NCBI RefSeq assembly: GCF_034931365.1
Contig: NZ_JAYGII010000004.1
Span: forward strand, 1 to 64,000
Length of the DNA: 64,000 nt
DNA from: Natronospira elongata
GTDB lineage: Bacteria > Pseudomonadota > Gammaproteobacteria > Natronospirales > Natronospiraceae
Direction of reading: 5' to 3'
The stretch's first letter is position 1. Each line of letters starts with the position of its first letter. Under the pieces are notes generated by a model that worked only from the letters and a program-made list of their open reading frames with translations, was not told the DNA's origin and ran no database searches. The translations under genes and the position numbers were made by a program. Positions 35,915-44,790 of this stretch are shown here, in pieces.

Positions 35915-36346
35915 ATGTTCGACGCTAACCGAGATCAGATCCGGCAGATGTTCATCCAGACCTGGGCCAAGGCACAGGCCGGGGAACCCCTCCAGGACCT
36001 GGAAAGAATCATCGCTGACGTGATTCAGGAACACCCCGAGTATCACCGCTTGCTGGAATCCGGTGAGCGGGGTGTCGCTCAGGAGTGGACCCCCGACACG
36101 GGTGAGGAAAACCCCTTCCTGCACATGGGCATGCACATCACCATTCGGGAACAACTCAGTACCGACCGACCGCCGGGTATTCGGGAAGCCCATACGGCCC
36201 TGTGTCAACGGCTGGGCAGCGTCATGCGGGCAGAGCATGAGATCATGGAAATCCTGGGCGATGTGCTCTGGCAAGCCCAGCGTCAGGGCCTGCCCCCCGA
36301 CGAGAAACACTATCTAGCCCGCGTGCGTCGACTCGCCGGCCTGTAA
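35915..36346 (+). CDS. DUF1841 family protein
   Basis: 143 residues, soluble. MFDANRDQIRQMF, ADVIQEHPEYHRLL and NPFLHMGMHITIREQ match DUF1841, function unknown. ATG 35915 is preferred to a TTG at 35900. It follows nth by about 20 bp. Confidence 0.85.
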   Translation: MFDANRDQIRQMFIQTWAKAQAGEPLQDLERIIADVIQEHPEYHRLLESGERGVAQEWTPDTGEENPFLHMGMHITIREQLSTDRPPGIREAHTALCQRLGSVMRAEHEIMEILGDVLWQAQRQGLPPDEKHYLARVRRLAGL

Positions 36347-36368
36347 CAAAACAATCCTGCCCGCGACT

Positions 36369-36377
36369 TGCTATGAT
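36369..36377 (+). promoter_or_regulatory. Candidate extended -10 promoter for dsbC
   Basis: TGC followed by TATGAT, about 70 bp before the dsbC ATG; no clear -35. Confidence 0.45.
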
Positions 36378-36445
36378 GGACCATTGGCAATATTGGGCCA
36401 GACCGTCGCGCCCAGCGCGCCGATTAGCAGCCAAGCGGAGTAACC

Positions 36446-37195
36446 ATGTTCAGAAGAACCAGTCTTTCAATGACCATTGCCGCCATTTTCCTGCTCGGGC
36501 TTTCCCTGAGTCTTCCCGCCGCGGCCGGGGACCGAGAGAAAATCATCGAGGCCCTGCAGGAGCATCTGCCCAATCTGCCCATCGAGGAAAGCCAGCTCTC
36601 CCGGGCCGATGTAGACGGCTGGTGGGTGCTGCGCGTCGGACCGGACATTGTCTACGTGGACGACTCCGGTGAGCATCTTTTCCAGGGGGATCTGATCCAC
36701 CTGCCCAGCCGGGACAACCTGACTGAGCGGGCCCGTGCCGACGCACGCCGAGACGTTCTGGCGCAGGTAGACCCAGACAGCCGCATCAGTTACCCGGCGG
36801 AGAACGAGCAATACAGCGTGACCGTATTCACGGATATTGACTGTGGTTATTGTCGGCAATTGCACCGGGACATGGATGACCTGAATGAGGCCGGGGTTAC
36901 CGTCCATTACCTGTTCTATCCCCGCGGCGGCGAACAGAGCCCGGCCTGGGAAAAATCGGATCGTGTCTGGTGTGCTGATGACCGGAATGCGGCCATGGAC
37001 TATGCCAAGAGCGGAGGTACACCGGACAGCGATGTCTGCGATCAGACGCCCACGGCGAATCATTTCCAGCTAGGCCGCCAGATGCAGGTCACGGGCACCC
37101 CGGCAATCATCACCGATTCCGGTCATATGATCCGCGGCTACCTGCCGGTGGCGAGGATGCTGGACGAGATCAGATCCCACGAAGGGGATCGCTGA
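36446..37195 (+). CDS. dsbC: Thiol:disulfide interchange protein DsbC/DsbG family
   Basis: 249 residues with a signal peptide cleaving near AAAGD. An N-terminal dimerisation domain precedes the thioredoxin fold. FTDIDCGYCRQLH holds the CxxC and VTGTPAII the cis-Pro loop; two more Cys (VWCAD, DVCDQ) could form a structural disulfide. A periplasmic disulfide isomerase. Confidence 0.92.
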   Translation: MFRRTSLSMTIAAIFLLGLSLSLPAAAGDREKIIEALQEHLPNLPIEESQLSRADVDGWWVLRVGPDIVYVDDSGEHLFQGDLIHLPSRDNLTERARADARRDVLAQVDPDSRISYPAENEQYSVTVFTDIDCGYCRQLHRDMDDLNEAGVTVHYLFYPRGGEQSPAWEKSDRVWCADDRNAAMDYAKSGGTPDSDVCDQTPTANHFQLGRQMQVTGTPAIITDSGHMIRGYLPVARMLDEIRSHEGDR

Positions 37196-37196
37196 G

Positions 37197-37236
37197 CCAG
37201 TCCCTTACCGCCTATCCCCTGGGGTGATGGGACTGG
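37197..37236. terminator. Hairpin between convergent dsbC and xerD
   Basis: CCAGTCCC (37197-37204) and GGGACTGG (37229-37236) pair perfectly, enclosing the xerD stop and a CCCCTGGGG palindrome. No U-tract, so its role as a terminator is uncertain. Confidence 0.4.
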
Positions 37237-38129
37237 TGCAGGCTCTTGAGCCGCTCTCGAGCCACATGGGTATAGATTTGCGTCGTGGAGACATCACTGT
37301 GCCCCAGCAGCATCTGCACTACTCGCAAATCTGCCCCGTGGTTCAGTAGATGGGTTGCAAAGGCATGGCGCAGGGTATGAGGTGAGAGGCCGCTGGATAT
37401 GCCGGCCCGCTGCGAGTAGCGCTTGATGATGTGCCAGAATGCCTGACGCGTCATGCTCTGGCTGCGGCGGGTCGGAAACAGGCAGGGGCTCTCGCGCCCC
37501 CCCAGGATCTGTTGACGTGCTTCACTGACATAGCGGTGCAACCACCCCTGGGCCTCCTCACCAATGGGAACCAGGCGTTCCCGGTCGCCCTTGCCCCTGA
37601 TTCGAATGACGCCCTGCTGGAGGTTGACCTGGTCCAGGCGCAGCCCCACCAGCTCGGAGACCCGCAAACCAGTCGCGTAGAGCAGTTCTAGCATGGCCCG
37701 ATCTCGAAGGCCCAGGGGCTTGTCCGTTTCCGGCGCGGCCAGCAGGGCCTCGACTTCTTCTTCTCCGAGGGAACGGGGCAGCGGGCGCCCCAGACGTGGC
37801 ATGTCAATTTCCGCCGAGGGGTCGTCACTGCGCTGCCCCTCTCTGACAAGAAAACGGAAAAAACGGCGAATGCTGGAGAGCTGCCTGGCCGTGGATCGCG
37901 GCCGGGCGCCCTTCTGGACTCGCCAGGCCAAAAACTCCAGAATATCCTCTCGCTCCAGAGCCACGAGGTCGAGTTGCTGAGCCTCAACCCACTGGCGCAA
38001 GTTCTGGAGGTCGGCCCGGTACGCCGAAAGAGTGTTCTCCGACAAGCCGCGCTCCATCCACATGGCATCCAGGAAACGCTCGATAGGCGCATCGGTGGCA
38101 GACTTGGTCGGGCCTGTCTCTTGATCCAT
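37212..38129 (-). CDS. xerD: Site-specific tyrosine recombinase XerD
   Basis: 305 residues. An N-terminal SAM-like domain, then catalytic Arg (TGLRVSELV), Lys (RGKGDRERLV), HTLRHAFATHLL, LLGHSDVSTTQ and Tyr (IYTHV). With XerC and FtsK it resolves chromosome dimers at dif. It is a housekeeping recombinase near dsbC, not a sign of an integrated island. Confidence 0.95.
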   Translation of the reverse strand: MDQETGPTKSATDAPIERFLDAMWMERGLSENTLSAYRADLQNLRQWVEAQQLDLVALEREDILEFLAWRVQKGARPRSTARQLSSIRRFFRFLVREGQRSDDPSAEIDMPRLGRPLPRSLGEEEVEALLAAPETDKPLGLRDRAMLELLYATGLRVSELVGLRLDQVNLQQGVIRIRGKGDRERLVPIGEEAQGWLHRYVSEARQQILGGRESPCLFPTRRSQSMTRQAFWHIIKRYSQRAGISSGLSPHTLRHAFATHLLNHGADLRVVQMLLGHSDVSTTQIYTHVARERLKSLHQSHHPRG

Positions 38130-38177
38130 GCCTTTCGCCTTGATCGTGGGTGTTGGGGGATAAACTAACTGGATATT

Positions 38178-38951
38178 ATGTCAAAATCAAACCCTACTGC
38201 TCGCCCACCGTACCGAAAGTCGTCTCCACGCAGTCCCTGGCGCCTGTTGGCCATCATCAGTCTTCCTCTCGGCATGGGCTGGGCACTGCTGAGCACGCCG
38301 GTCATCGTCCTCGCACCCGGCAGGCAAAGACGGCGCCAATTGGCGAGCTTCGCCAGTCGCGTATTGCTGCGGATAATGGGGCTCAGACTGGAGCTGGAGG
38401 GACTGGACCGGATGCCCGAGGACAGTTGCATCGTGGTCGCGAACCACGCCTCCTATCTGGACGGGATTATCCTCACCGCCCTGCTCCCGCCCCGCTTCAG
38501 TTTCGTAATCAAGCGGGAAATGGCCTCGGTACCGCTCGTGGGGTTGCTGCTGCGTCGACTGGGTTCCCTGTTCGTCGACCGCTCCGGCAGCCTGCGTGGA
38601 CGCGGTGACAGCCGCACCATATTGCAGCGTGCAGCCCGGGGGGATGCCATTGGCATGTTTCCGGAAGGGACCTTCACGCAAGAACCCGGCTTGCTGCCCT
38701 TTCGTGCGGGTGCCTTCGTCACCGCTGTCCGGACCGGGATGACCGTTGTGCCGGTGACCATTCGCGGCAGCCGTCAGGCACTACCGGCACGGATATGGCT
38801 ACCTGCGCCCGGCCGGATCGAGGTCATCATTCATCCAGATGTGCCCCCGCGGGGAAAAAGCCGAACGGAAAGGCTGCGGCTCCAGCAGGAAGCTCGTCGT
38901 CGAATCCTTTCGGAACTTCCTGAGCCGTGTCGGGAGCGGGATCAATCCTGA
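38178..38951 (+). CDS. 1-acyl-sn-glycerol-3-phosphate acyltransferase-like (PlsC family)
   Basis: 257 residues. HX4D motif in VANHASYLDG and the FPEGT motif; one hydrophobic N-terminal segment. Probably acylates lysophosphatidate or a related lipid. Divergent from xerD with a 48-bp spacer. Substrate not determined by the sequence. Confidence 0.88.
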   Translation: MSKSNPTARPPYRKSSPRSPWRLLAIISLPLGMGWALLSTPVIVLAPGRQRRRQLASFASRVLLRIMGLRLELEGLDRMPEDSCIVVANHASYLDGIILTALLPPRFSFVIKREMASVPLVGLLLRRLGSLFVDRSGSLRGRGDSRTILQRAARGDAIGMFPEGTFTQEPGLLPFRAGAFVTAVRTGMTVVPVTIRGSRQALPARIWLPAPGRIEVIIHPDVPPRGKSRTERLRLQQEARRRILSELPEPCRERDQS

Positions 38952-39059
38952 GGGCGTCAACAAGATCCCAGACCAGGGCTTCTTGAGCCTGGCTTGCGGC
39001 CCGTCCTTCCTCGGTCGCGGTGAGTTCAACAGTCACCAGCAGAGGTAATCAGCAGCCAC

Positions 39060-39089
39060 AAAAAAGCCCCGGCGATGCCTCACCGGGGC
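39060..39089 (-). terminator. Intrinsic terminator of the TonB/ExbB/ExbD operon
   Basis: GCCCCGG (39066-39072) pairs with CCGGGGC (39083-39089); the minus strand continues with six T (39065-39060). I see nothing else in 38952-39059. Confidence 0.8.
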
Positions 39090-39117
39090 TTGACCACCTG
39101 CAAACCAGCAGAGCGAC

Positions 39118-40368
39118 TTACTGCTCGCGGAGCTGCCGCTCTTCCTCCACAAAGGAAATCCATTGTCGAGCCTGGCGTTCGGCGTCTTCATACTCCATGG
39201 CGCGGCTGAAGGCCGTGTGGGCGCGATCCCATTGCTGCTGCTCGGCAGCGGCTCGGCCCATCAACACGAGGGCCATGCCGGGACGGTCCAGCCCGCCGAG
39301 CTCATAAGCTCTTGTGGCGGCAGATTCCAGCTGCTCCCACCTTCCTCGCTGCTGCTCAAGCTGAGCGATACGGAACCAGGGCTCACCGCTGCCCTCCACT
39401 TCGGCCAGCTCTTCCAACACGGATATGGCCCTGTCGGTCTCTTCAGCACGAACGTAGGCGTTTGCCAACTGGCCGAGATAGCGCTCGTTTCGAGGCACCT
39501 CGCCAGCGTCCATTCCCGCAGCCAGGACCTGTGCGCCTTCGAAGGGCGCATTCTCGAACATGTAGAGCCGATAGAGATTGACGTAGTGGTCGGTATCGTC
39601 GAACAGGCCCTTACGATAAGGGACGGCGAGCGCACCAAGCGCACCTTCCTCATTGCCCAGCTCCATGAACATGCCGAACAGCTGATACCAGTAACGCATG
39701 TTGTCCGGCCAATGCTCAAGCATGTCCTGAAGCGTATCAGCCGCTTCCTGGAATTCCTCCAATTCAGCGTGAATCGTAAACTTCACCCGATAGAAGGATT
39801 CATTCGGCTGTTCAGAGAGCTCGATGGCCGTATCAATATACGGCAAGGCCTCACGAAACTGATTGAGCTGGAGATGGGACTGGGCCGCCAGTTGGTACAC
39901 CCGAGGGCGGGGCCTGAAATCCTCGATATTCTCTTCGCCATAGGCAAGGTAGCGATCGATGTACTCGATCGACCGTTCGAAGTTCTCTTCCATGGCGTGG
40001 AGCTGGGCGACATTCAGCAACAGATCCACCGTTGCCTCCGAACCCAGGGCATCCAGCTCAATCACACGCTCGAAATCCTCCAGCGCCTGATCAAATTCCT
40101 CCAGAGTCGAGTGGAGGAAACCGGAGGCACGCAGGGTGTGGGCCCTCTCGTGATCATTGCGGACCCGATCCATCAAACGGGTGATCTGTTCCCGGGCCTC
40201 GTCATATTCCTCTTCCTCAATGGCCTCCCAGATCCGCTCCAGACGGTTATGGGTCGTCTGGGACATCAATCCGGGACCATCCTGAGACACCGCAGGAAGA
40301 CTCCAGAGTGTGAGGGCGAGAGCCAGGGACACGCCCCAGATCAGAAATTGCGCAGACCGTATCATCAC
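39118..40368 (-). CDS. Tetratricopeptide-repeat exported protein of a TonB system
   Basis: 416 residues with a signal peptide ending near AVSQD. Helical TPR-like units fill the rest (for example ALEDFERVIELDALG, ALPYIDTAIELSEQP, AYVRAEETDRAISVLEELAE). It overlaps tonB by 4 bp and is the last gene of the module. Such TPR proteins accompany ExbB/ExbD/TonB sets in xanthomonads and related groups; the role is probably scaffolding in the periplasm (inference). Confidence 0.85.
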   Translation of the reverse strand: MMIRSAQFLIWGVSLALALTLWSLPAVSQDGPGLMSQTTHNRLERIWEAIEEEEYDEAREQITRLMDRVRNDHERAHTLRASGFLHSTLEEFDQALEDFERVIELDALGSEATVDLLLNVAQLHAMEENFERSIEYIDRYLAYGEENIEDFRPRPRVYQLAAQSHLQLNQFREALPYIDTAIELSEQPNESFYRVKFTIHAELEEFQEAADTLQDMLEHWPDNMRYWYQLFGMFMELGNEEGALGALAVPYRKGLFDDTDHYVNLYRLYMFENAPFEGAQVLAAGMDAGEVPRNERYLGQLANAYVRAEETDRAISVLEELAEVEGSGEPWFRIAQLEQQRGRWEQLESAATRAYELGGLDRPGMALVLMGRAAAEQQQWDRAHTAFSRAMEYEDAERQARQWISFVEEERQLREQ

Positions 40369-40994
40369 TGGGCATCCTCCAGGTTGAACTCAATGGTCTG
40401 GGTAGCCTGACGCTCCACAGGACGACCATCGACGATACGTGGCCGGAAGCGCCAGCGGGTAATGGCCCGCAGGGCTGCCCGATCGAACAGTCGGCGGGGT
40501 TCCGATTCAAGCACACGCGGATTGGCGACGGAGCCGTCCTCGCGAATGGTGAACTCAACCCGGACCCAACCCTCAATGCCCTGCATCAGGGCCTCTCGGG
40601 GCCATTGGGGCTCGATTCTGACGATCGGGACCACATCCCCATCACCTGAACCCTCACCACCGCTGCGCCCACCAACGAAGGCACCGCCTTCCATCCCCGT
40701 GGGGATATCGAGCTGGGGCATATCGAAGTCCATCTGGGGAGCATCCGGTGGCTGATCCTGCTGAATCTCCATTTCCGGCGGCGGCGGCGGCGGCTCCGGC
40801 TCATCAGGTTCTTCCGGCCGCTGTCTCTGACGCTCTCGAACCTGCTCGTCCCGCTCGACGCGGATGAAATCAATCCGTTCGCCGTCATCCAGACTCGGGG
40901 CGCCGTCCTCGTCGGTCATGATCATGCGCTGCATGAATACGAACAAGAGCACCGCCACGACCACACCACCTACCAGTGCCATCAAATACCGCAT
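40365..40994 (-). CDS. tonB: TonB energy transducer
   Basis: 209 residues. N-terminal membrane anchor (LMALVGGVVVAVLLFVF), a Pro/Glu-rich periplasmic spacer and a C-terminal TonB domain (PQWPREALMQGIEGWVRVEF, ALRAITRWRFRP). It transmits proton-motive energy to outer-membrane receptors. It touches exbD at 40994. Confidence 0.92.
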   Translation of the reverse strand: MRYLMALVGGVVVAVLLFVFMQRMIMTDEDGAPSLDDGERIDFIRVERDEQVRERQRQRPEEPDEPEPPPPPPEMEIQQDQPPDAPQMDFDMPQLDIPTGMEGGAFVGGRSGGEGSGDGDVVPIVRIEPQWPREALMQGIEGWVRVEFTIREDGSVANPRVLESEPRRLFDRAALRAITRWRFRPRIVDGRPVERQATQTIEFNLEDAQ

Positions 40995-41413
40995 TACAAC
41001 TGTCCTCCCCGGCCCTCGGTGGCGATGGCAATATCCGTCACACCGGCACGGCGGACTTCATCCATCACCTCAATCACACGGCCGGTTGTAGCCGTCTCAT
41101 CAGATACGACAACAACAGTGCTCTCCGGGTTCTGTGAGAGCATGTCTTCCACCATCGGTCGGACCTGGCCCAGTTCGATATTCTCCTGGTTCATCCAGAT
41201 CTCACCTGTGGGGGAGACGCCGATCAGGATATTGCCTCGTGCCTGCTCGGTTGCCGTCTGAGCTTCGGGGCGCAGGGGATCAATCCCCGTCTCCCGGATA
41301 AAGGAGCTGGTCACGATGAAAAAGATCAGCATGATGAACACGATGTCCAGCATCGGCGTCATGTTGATCTCGTCGTCTTCCTCAGCCTGAGCTTGTACCT
41401 GTCTTCTGGCCAT
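40994..41413 (-). CDS. exbD: ExbD/TolR family biopolymer transporter (second copy)
   Basis: 139 residues. One membrane helix with the conserved Asp in MTPMLDIVFIMLIFFIV and a periplasmic domain. Shares MLDIVFIMLIFF with the neighbouring ExbD. Two non-identical ExbDs are typical of this module. Confidence 0.93.
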   Translation of the reverse strand: MARRQVQAQAEEDDEINMTPMLDIVFIMLIFFIVTSSFIRETGIDPLRPEAQTATEQARGNILIGVSPTGEIWMNQENIELGQVRPMVEDMLSQNPESTVVVVSDETATTGRVIEVMDEVRRAGVTDIAIATEGRGGQL

Positions 41414-41458
41414 GTCTCTACCGTCTGTCAGAGTCGCCCTGACGGGGCATCAGCCCCG

Positions 41459-41857
41459 TCAGTTAGTGGCGATGGAAACATTGTCGGCACCAGCGCGCCG
41501 GGCCTGGTCAATAACGCGAACCAGGAGCCCGGACTCGGCATCCGGGTGTGCGGACACGACCACTGGTGCGTCCGGGTTGGCCGACAGCAGGTTTTGCACG
41601 TTGGCCTCAACCGCCCGGATGTCCACGGTCCGGTTATCCACCTGAATCTGGCCCGCTTGCGTGATCTCGATAAAGACCACATCCACTTCCTGCTGAACCT
41701 CGGCGGGCTCGTCGGACGGGCGGTCCACATCAATACCAAACTCTCTCGCGAATGAAGCGGTCACGATGAAGAAGATCAGCATGATGAAGACAATATCCAG
41801 GAGTGGGGTCACGTTGACCTCGGCGCTTTCCTCCTGTCTACGATGCTTTCGCCGCAT
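41459..41857 (-). CDS. exbD: ExbD/TolR family biopolymer transporter (first copy)
   Basis: 132 residues. Basic N-terminus MRRKHRRQEE, membrane helix with the proton-channel Asp in PLLDIVFIMLIFF, periplasmic domain. Divergent in sequence from the second ExbD outside the helix. Confidence 0.93.
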   Translation of the reverse strand: MRRKHRRQEESAEVNVTPLLDIVFIMLIFFIVTASFAREFGIDVDRPSDEPAEVQQEVDVVFIEITQAGQIQVDNRTVDIRAVEANVQNLLSANPDAPVVVSAHPDAESGLLVRVIDQARRAGADNVSIATN

Positions 41858-41870
41858 GGTTGTTTACCCC

Positions 41871-42395
41871 TCAGTGATACCGGAGCAGGTCCGCAGCCCG
41901 CTCAACCTCTACCTTGGCACGCTTGTCGAGACTGGCGCCGAAGTAGAGGCCGGACAGTGCTGCCACCATGCCGGACATTGTGGGAATGGTTGCCGCGGAG
42001 ACACCACCCGCCATGGCGCGCGGGTTCCCGGTTCCCAGGACCGTCATGACATCGAAGACCTGGATCATACCGGTCACGGTGCCGAGCAGCCCCAAAAGGG
42101 GCAGCACGGCAACCATGGTCTTGATGTAAAAGATGAACTGACCGGCATCCACGCGGATTTCCGACAGAAGTCTTTCGCGAATCTGTCGCGCCTGCCAACT
42201 GTCGTGGTCCGACATGTTGTTCCAGGTCTCCAGCGCCTTCTGAGTCTTGGCGGGCTGGACCATCCGGAAGTACCAGAGCCGCTCCAGGATGAATGTCCAG
42301 AGCAGGATGGTGACTGCCAGGATGGCCCAGAGCACATCCCCGCCCGCCTCAAAAAAGTCGCGGAGTGCCGCGTATGATTCAGCAATCCAGATCAT
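41871..42395 (-). CDS. exbB: MotA/TolQ/ExbB family proton channel (short)
   Basis: 174 residues with three membrane segments and the ExbB core VLPLLGLLGTVTGMIQVF. It overlaps the long ExbB gene by 4 bp. Presumably the channel partner of the ExbDs. Confidence 0.92.
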   Translation of the reverse strand: MIWIAESYAALRDFFEAGGDVLWAILAVTILLWTFILERLWYFRMVQPAKTQKALETWNNMSDHDSWQARQIRERLLSEIRVDAGQFIFYIKTMVAVLPLLGLLGTVTGMIQVFDVMTVLGTGNPRAMAGGVSAATIPTMSGMVAALSGLYFGASLDKRAKVEVERAADLLRYH

Positions 42396-43747
42396 TTCTG
42401 TTTTTCCGCATGGCTAGCAATGATCCCGGTGCTCTGCTCTTCCAGAATCTGGATGAGCTTCTTGCTCTGTGCAGCCACGACGGCGTGCAGGAGCACCAGC
42501 GGAATGGCAACGGTCAGACCCATGGCGGTGGTCATCAGGGCCTGGGAGATACCGTCAGCCATGAGCTGCGGGTCACCGGCACCGAACAGGGTAATCATCT
42601 GGAAGGTGCGGATCATACCGACCACGGTACCCAGCAGACCCAGCAGTGGCGCCACGGCGGAAATGATCTTGATCGCGCCGAGTCTGGCTTCAAGTGCCGG
42701 GGTCTCCTTGAGGATGGCCTCGTCGATCTTCAGCTCCAGAGTCTCGACGTCATCGTCCTTGTTCTCGGCGTAAGCACCCATGACGCGACCCAAGGCGTTG
42801 TTGGGGTTGGGCTTGCCGGAACCGACCTGGGCCTTGATCCGCTGGCCGGCCATGGTCAGGAAGATGAGCCGCTCGAGAACCAGCAACAGGCCGATGATAC
42901 CCAAGGCAATAATGACATAGCCCGGAGGACCACCCTGCTGGATGCGCTCACCCAGGGACGGCGTCTGAATCAACAGAGCCAGCAGACTGCCCCGGGAGGG
43001 GTCCACTGCCATGCCGGTGATGGAGCCTTGCTCGGCACTGTACAGGCTGCCCGCCATGCTCTGATAGCGACCGGCAGGCTGGCGACCCAGTTCAACCAGC
43101 TGCCCGGTTTCGGGCAGGTAGCGAAGGAACTTGTCCTGGTAAATGGTGTTGAACACACCGACTCGAACCACGTCCACGTCTTCACGCGTACCGTCAGCAC
43201 GGACAATGGTAGTGGGGTAACGCACGACCTTGCCGGACTCGGTCATCTCTTCCTGGAACAGGAACCAGAGATTCTCCAGCTGATCGATGGAGGGCAGTGC
43301 GCGGGTTTCGGCAAGACGGGCAACCATATCGCCACGACCCGGCATCTGGGCGGAAACGATGGAGTTACGCACGATGCCCTGGGCATCACCCGATACCTGA
43401 CGAACCACACCGAACAACTCACCCAATGCACCCATGCGCACCTGCAGGCGATCGTTCAGCTCGGTCAGGGCTTCTTCATTTTCTTCGAAGGACCTGGAAA
43501 GGCGATCACGACGTTGCTCCTCGCGCTCGTGGGCACGGCGTGCATCGTCCAGCATCTGTTGCTGCTCGTCGCGGGCCTCGATGAAACGACGCTCACGCTC
43601 CTGGTGCCGCTCGGCAGCCTCTGTCCGGGCTTCCCGGACCTGCTGCAGGAGCTCATCCAGCGTGGTCGCCTGCTGGTCCTGGGCCATTGCGGGGGCTGCA
43701 AACGCCACCAGGCCGAATAGAATCAGAGTTCGCTTGATGAAATTCAT
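42392..43747 (-). CDS. exbB: MotA/TolQ/ExbB family protein with periplasmic coiled-coil extension
   Basis: 451 residues. A signal peptide (AAPAMAQ), then a strongly charged coiled coil (residues about 25-115, rich in Arg, Glu and Gln), a periplasmic domain, and a C-terminal ExbB core (APLLGLLGTVVGMIRTFQ) with three membrane helices. The long form is typical of modules that also encode a DUF3450 protein. Confidence 0.92.
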   Translation of the reverse strand: MNFIKRTLILFGLVAFAAPAMAQDQQATTLDELLQQVREARTEAAERHQERERRFIEARDEQQQMLDDARRAHEREEQRRDRLSRSFEENEEALTELNDRLQVRMGALGELFGVVRQVSGDAQGIVRNSIVSAQMPGRGDMVARLAETRALPSIDQLENLWFLFQEEMTESGKVVRYPTTIVRADGTREDVDVVRVGVFNTIYQDKFLRYLPETGQLVELGRQPAGRYQSMAGSLYSAEQGSITGMAVDPSRGSLLALLIQTPSLGERIQQGGPPGYVIIALGIIGLLLVLERLIFLTMAGQRIKAQVGSGKPNPNNALGRVMGAYAENKDDDVETLELKIDEAILKETPALEARLGAIKIISAVAPLLGLLGTVVGMIRTFQMITLFGAGDPQLMADGISQALMTTAMGLTVAIPLVLLHAVVAAQSKKLIQILEEQSTGIIASHAEKQK

Positions 43748-44529
43748 TGCACACGCTCCGGAGCCGGGACAGGAAGTTGCAGGATATCGACAGCGGCCTG
43801 CTGACGGGCGATGCGGATGCCCTCATTGATCGGACTCCGATAACGGTCAGGCAGTCGCTCCCAATCGCGGGTAACCGGGTTCCAGAAACCGGTCTCTTCC
43901 CGATCCAGCGTCTGGTAGGCCAGCATGAGACGACCAACCCGCAGGAAATCCACATTCCGTTCCTGGCCATTCATTTCCAGATTGCCGCGATAGGCCTCCA
44001 TGTTCCGACCATACTCGGCCTCGGTCTGGTAGGCCTCCATCACATTCCGATACTTCTCGGAGATGGTCACATCAGAGCGGTCCAGGGTAGACCAGAGACG
44101 CTCGATGCGTTCCGCGCGCTCTTCCGGCAGGAAGGGCACATCCAGCTCCACGAAGCGCTCGAGGCTCTCGATCATCCGAATCATCAGCGGATAGATCTCC
44201 TGCTCGACCACTTCCACTTCTTCCAGCTGCTCTTCGAGAGAGCGCTTTTCTTCTTCCTGAGACCGGATCAGGCGCTCCACCTGGTCGTTATAGATGGAAA
44301 GCCGGTCGGTCTGCTGCCGAACGTCCAGATACTCGGACAGCATTTCACGGGTTTCCTGAGCGAGGTTGTCGACCCGCTCCTGGGAGGCCCGTGCGGCCTG
44401 ACTGATCTGGCGTTCCACCTGCAGAGAGGTCTGCAGTGCCTCGGGTTGCGAAGTGGCAACCCCGGAAGCGCCGAGAAGAAGCGTGCCGGCACTGACCGCT
44501 GCTACCAGTAAACGATGTGTTTTAGGCAT
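43744..44529 (-). CDS. DUF3450 family exported coiled-coil protein
   Basis: 261 residues, signal peptide ending near VATSQ. A coiled coil precedes the DUF3450 core (FLPEERAERIERLWSTLDRSDVTISEKYRNV and QTLDREETGFWNP regions). It is the first gene of the DUF3450-exbB-exbB-exbD-exbD-tonB-TPR operon and overlaps exbB by 4 bp. ATG 44529 chosen over an upstream GTG. Confidence 0.88.
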   Translation of the reverse strand: MPKTHRLLVAAVSAGTLLLGASGVATSQPEALQTSLQVERQISQAARASQERVDNLAQETREMLSEYLDVRQQTDRLSIYNDQVERLIRSQEEEKRSLEEQLEEVEVVEQEIYPLMIRMIESLERFVELDVPFLPEERAERIERLWSTLDRSDVTISEKYRNVMEAYQTEAEYGRNMEAYRGNLEMNGQERNVDFLRVGRLMLAYQTLDREETGFWNPVTRDWERLPDRYRSPINEGIRIARQQAAVDILQLPVPAPERVQ

Positions 44530-44790
44530 ATCTACTACCTTGCGATTAGAAGGCGAACGAGATTGAACCAACGCCAGATCGAATCAACGAATCTGGCGTA
44601 TATGGAAACCAAACTAAAGTACCAAAGTGCACTGGATCATGAAACCCATAATTCACCCATGCTTAACATCTTGTTTTAAAAGCCGTTTTAAACATTTTTG
44701 ATGTAGCAAAACAACAACACAGGATTTTTTTTGGGCCATTTCGCCCGCAATCCACCAAGGGAATCGGGTCAATATGTCCGAGCCGAGCAG
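44530..44790 (-). promoter_or_regulatory. AT-rich upstream region of the TonB operon with a 9-bp inverted repeat
   Basis: 261 bp without a gene. ACGCCAGAT (44571-44579) and ATCTGGCGT (44591-44599) are a perfect inverted repeat with an 11-nt spacer, just before the DUF3450 start: an operator or leader hairpin. The 44640-44730 stretch is the most AT-rich part of the region; I cannot assign -35/-10 boxes. Confidence 0.45.

Noticed and set aside
37212..38129. xerD as integrase of a genomic island
   Set aside because: Housekeeping XerD length and motifs next to dsbC; no tRNA, att sites or cargo.
44722..44755. T-rich run beside GGGC...GCCC considered as a terminator
   Set aside because: The T-run is on the wrong side of a 4-bp stem for either strand.
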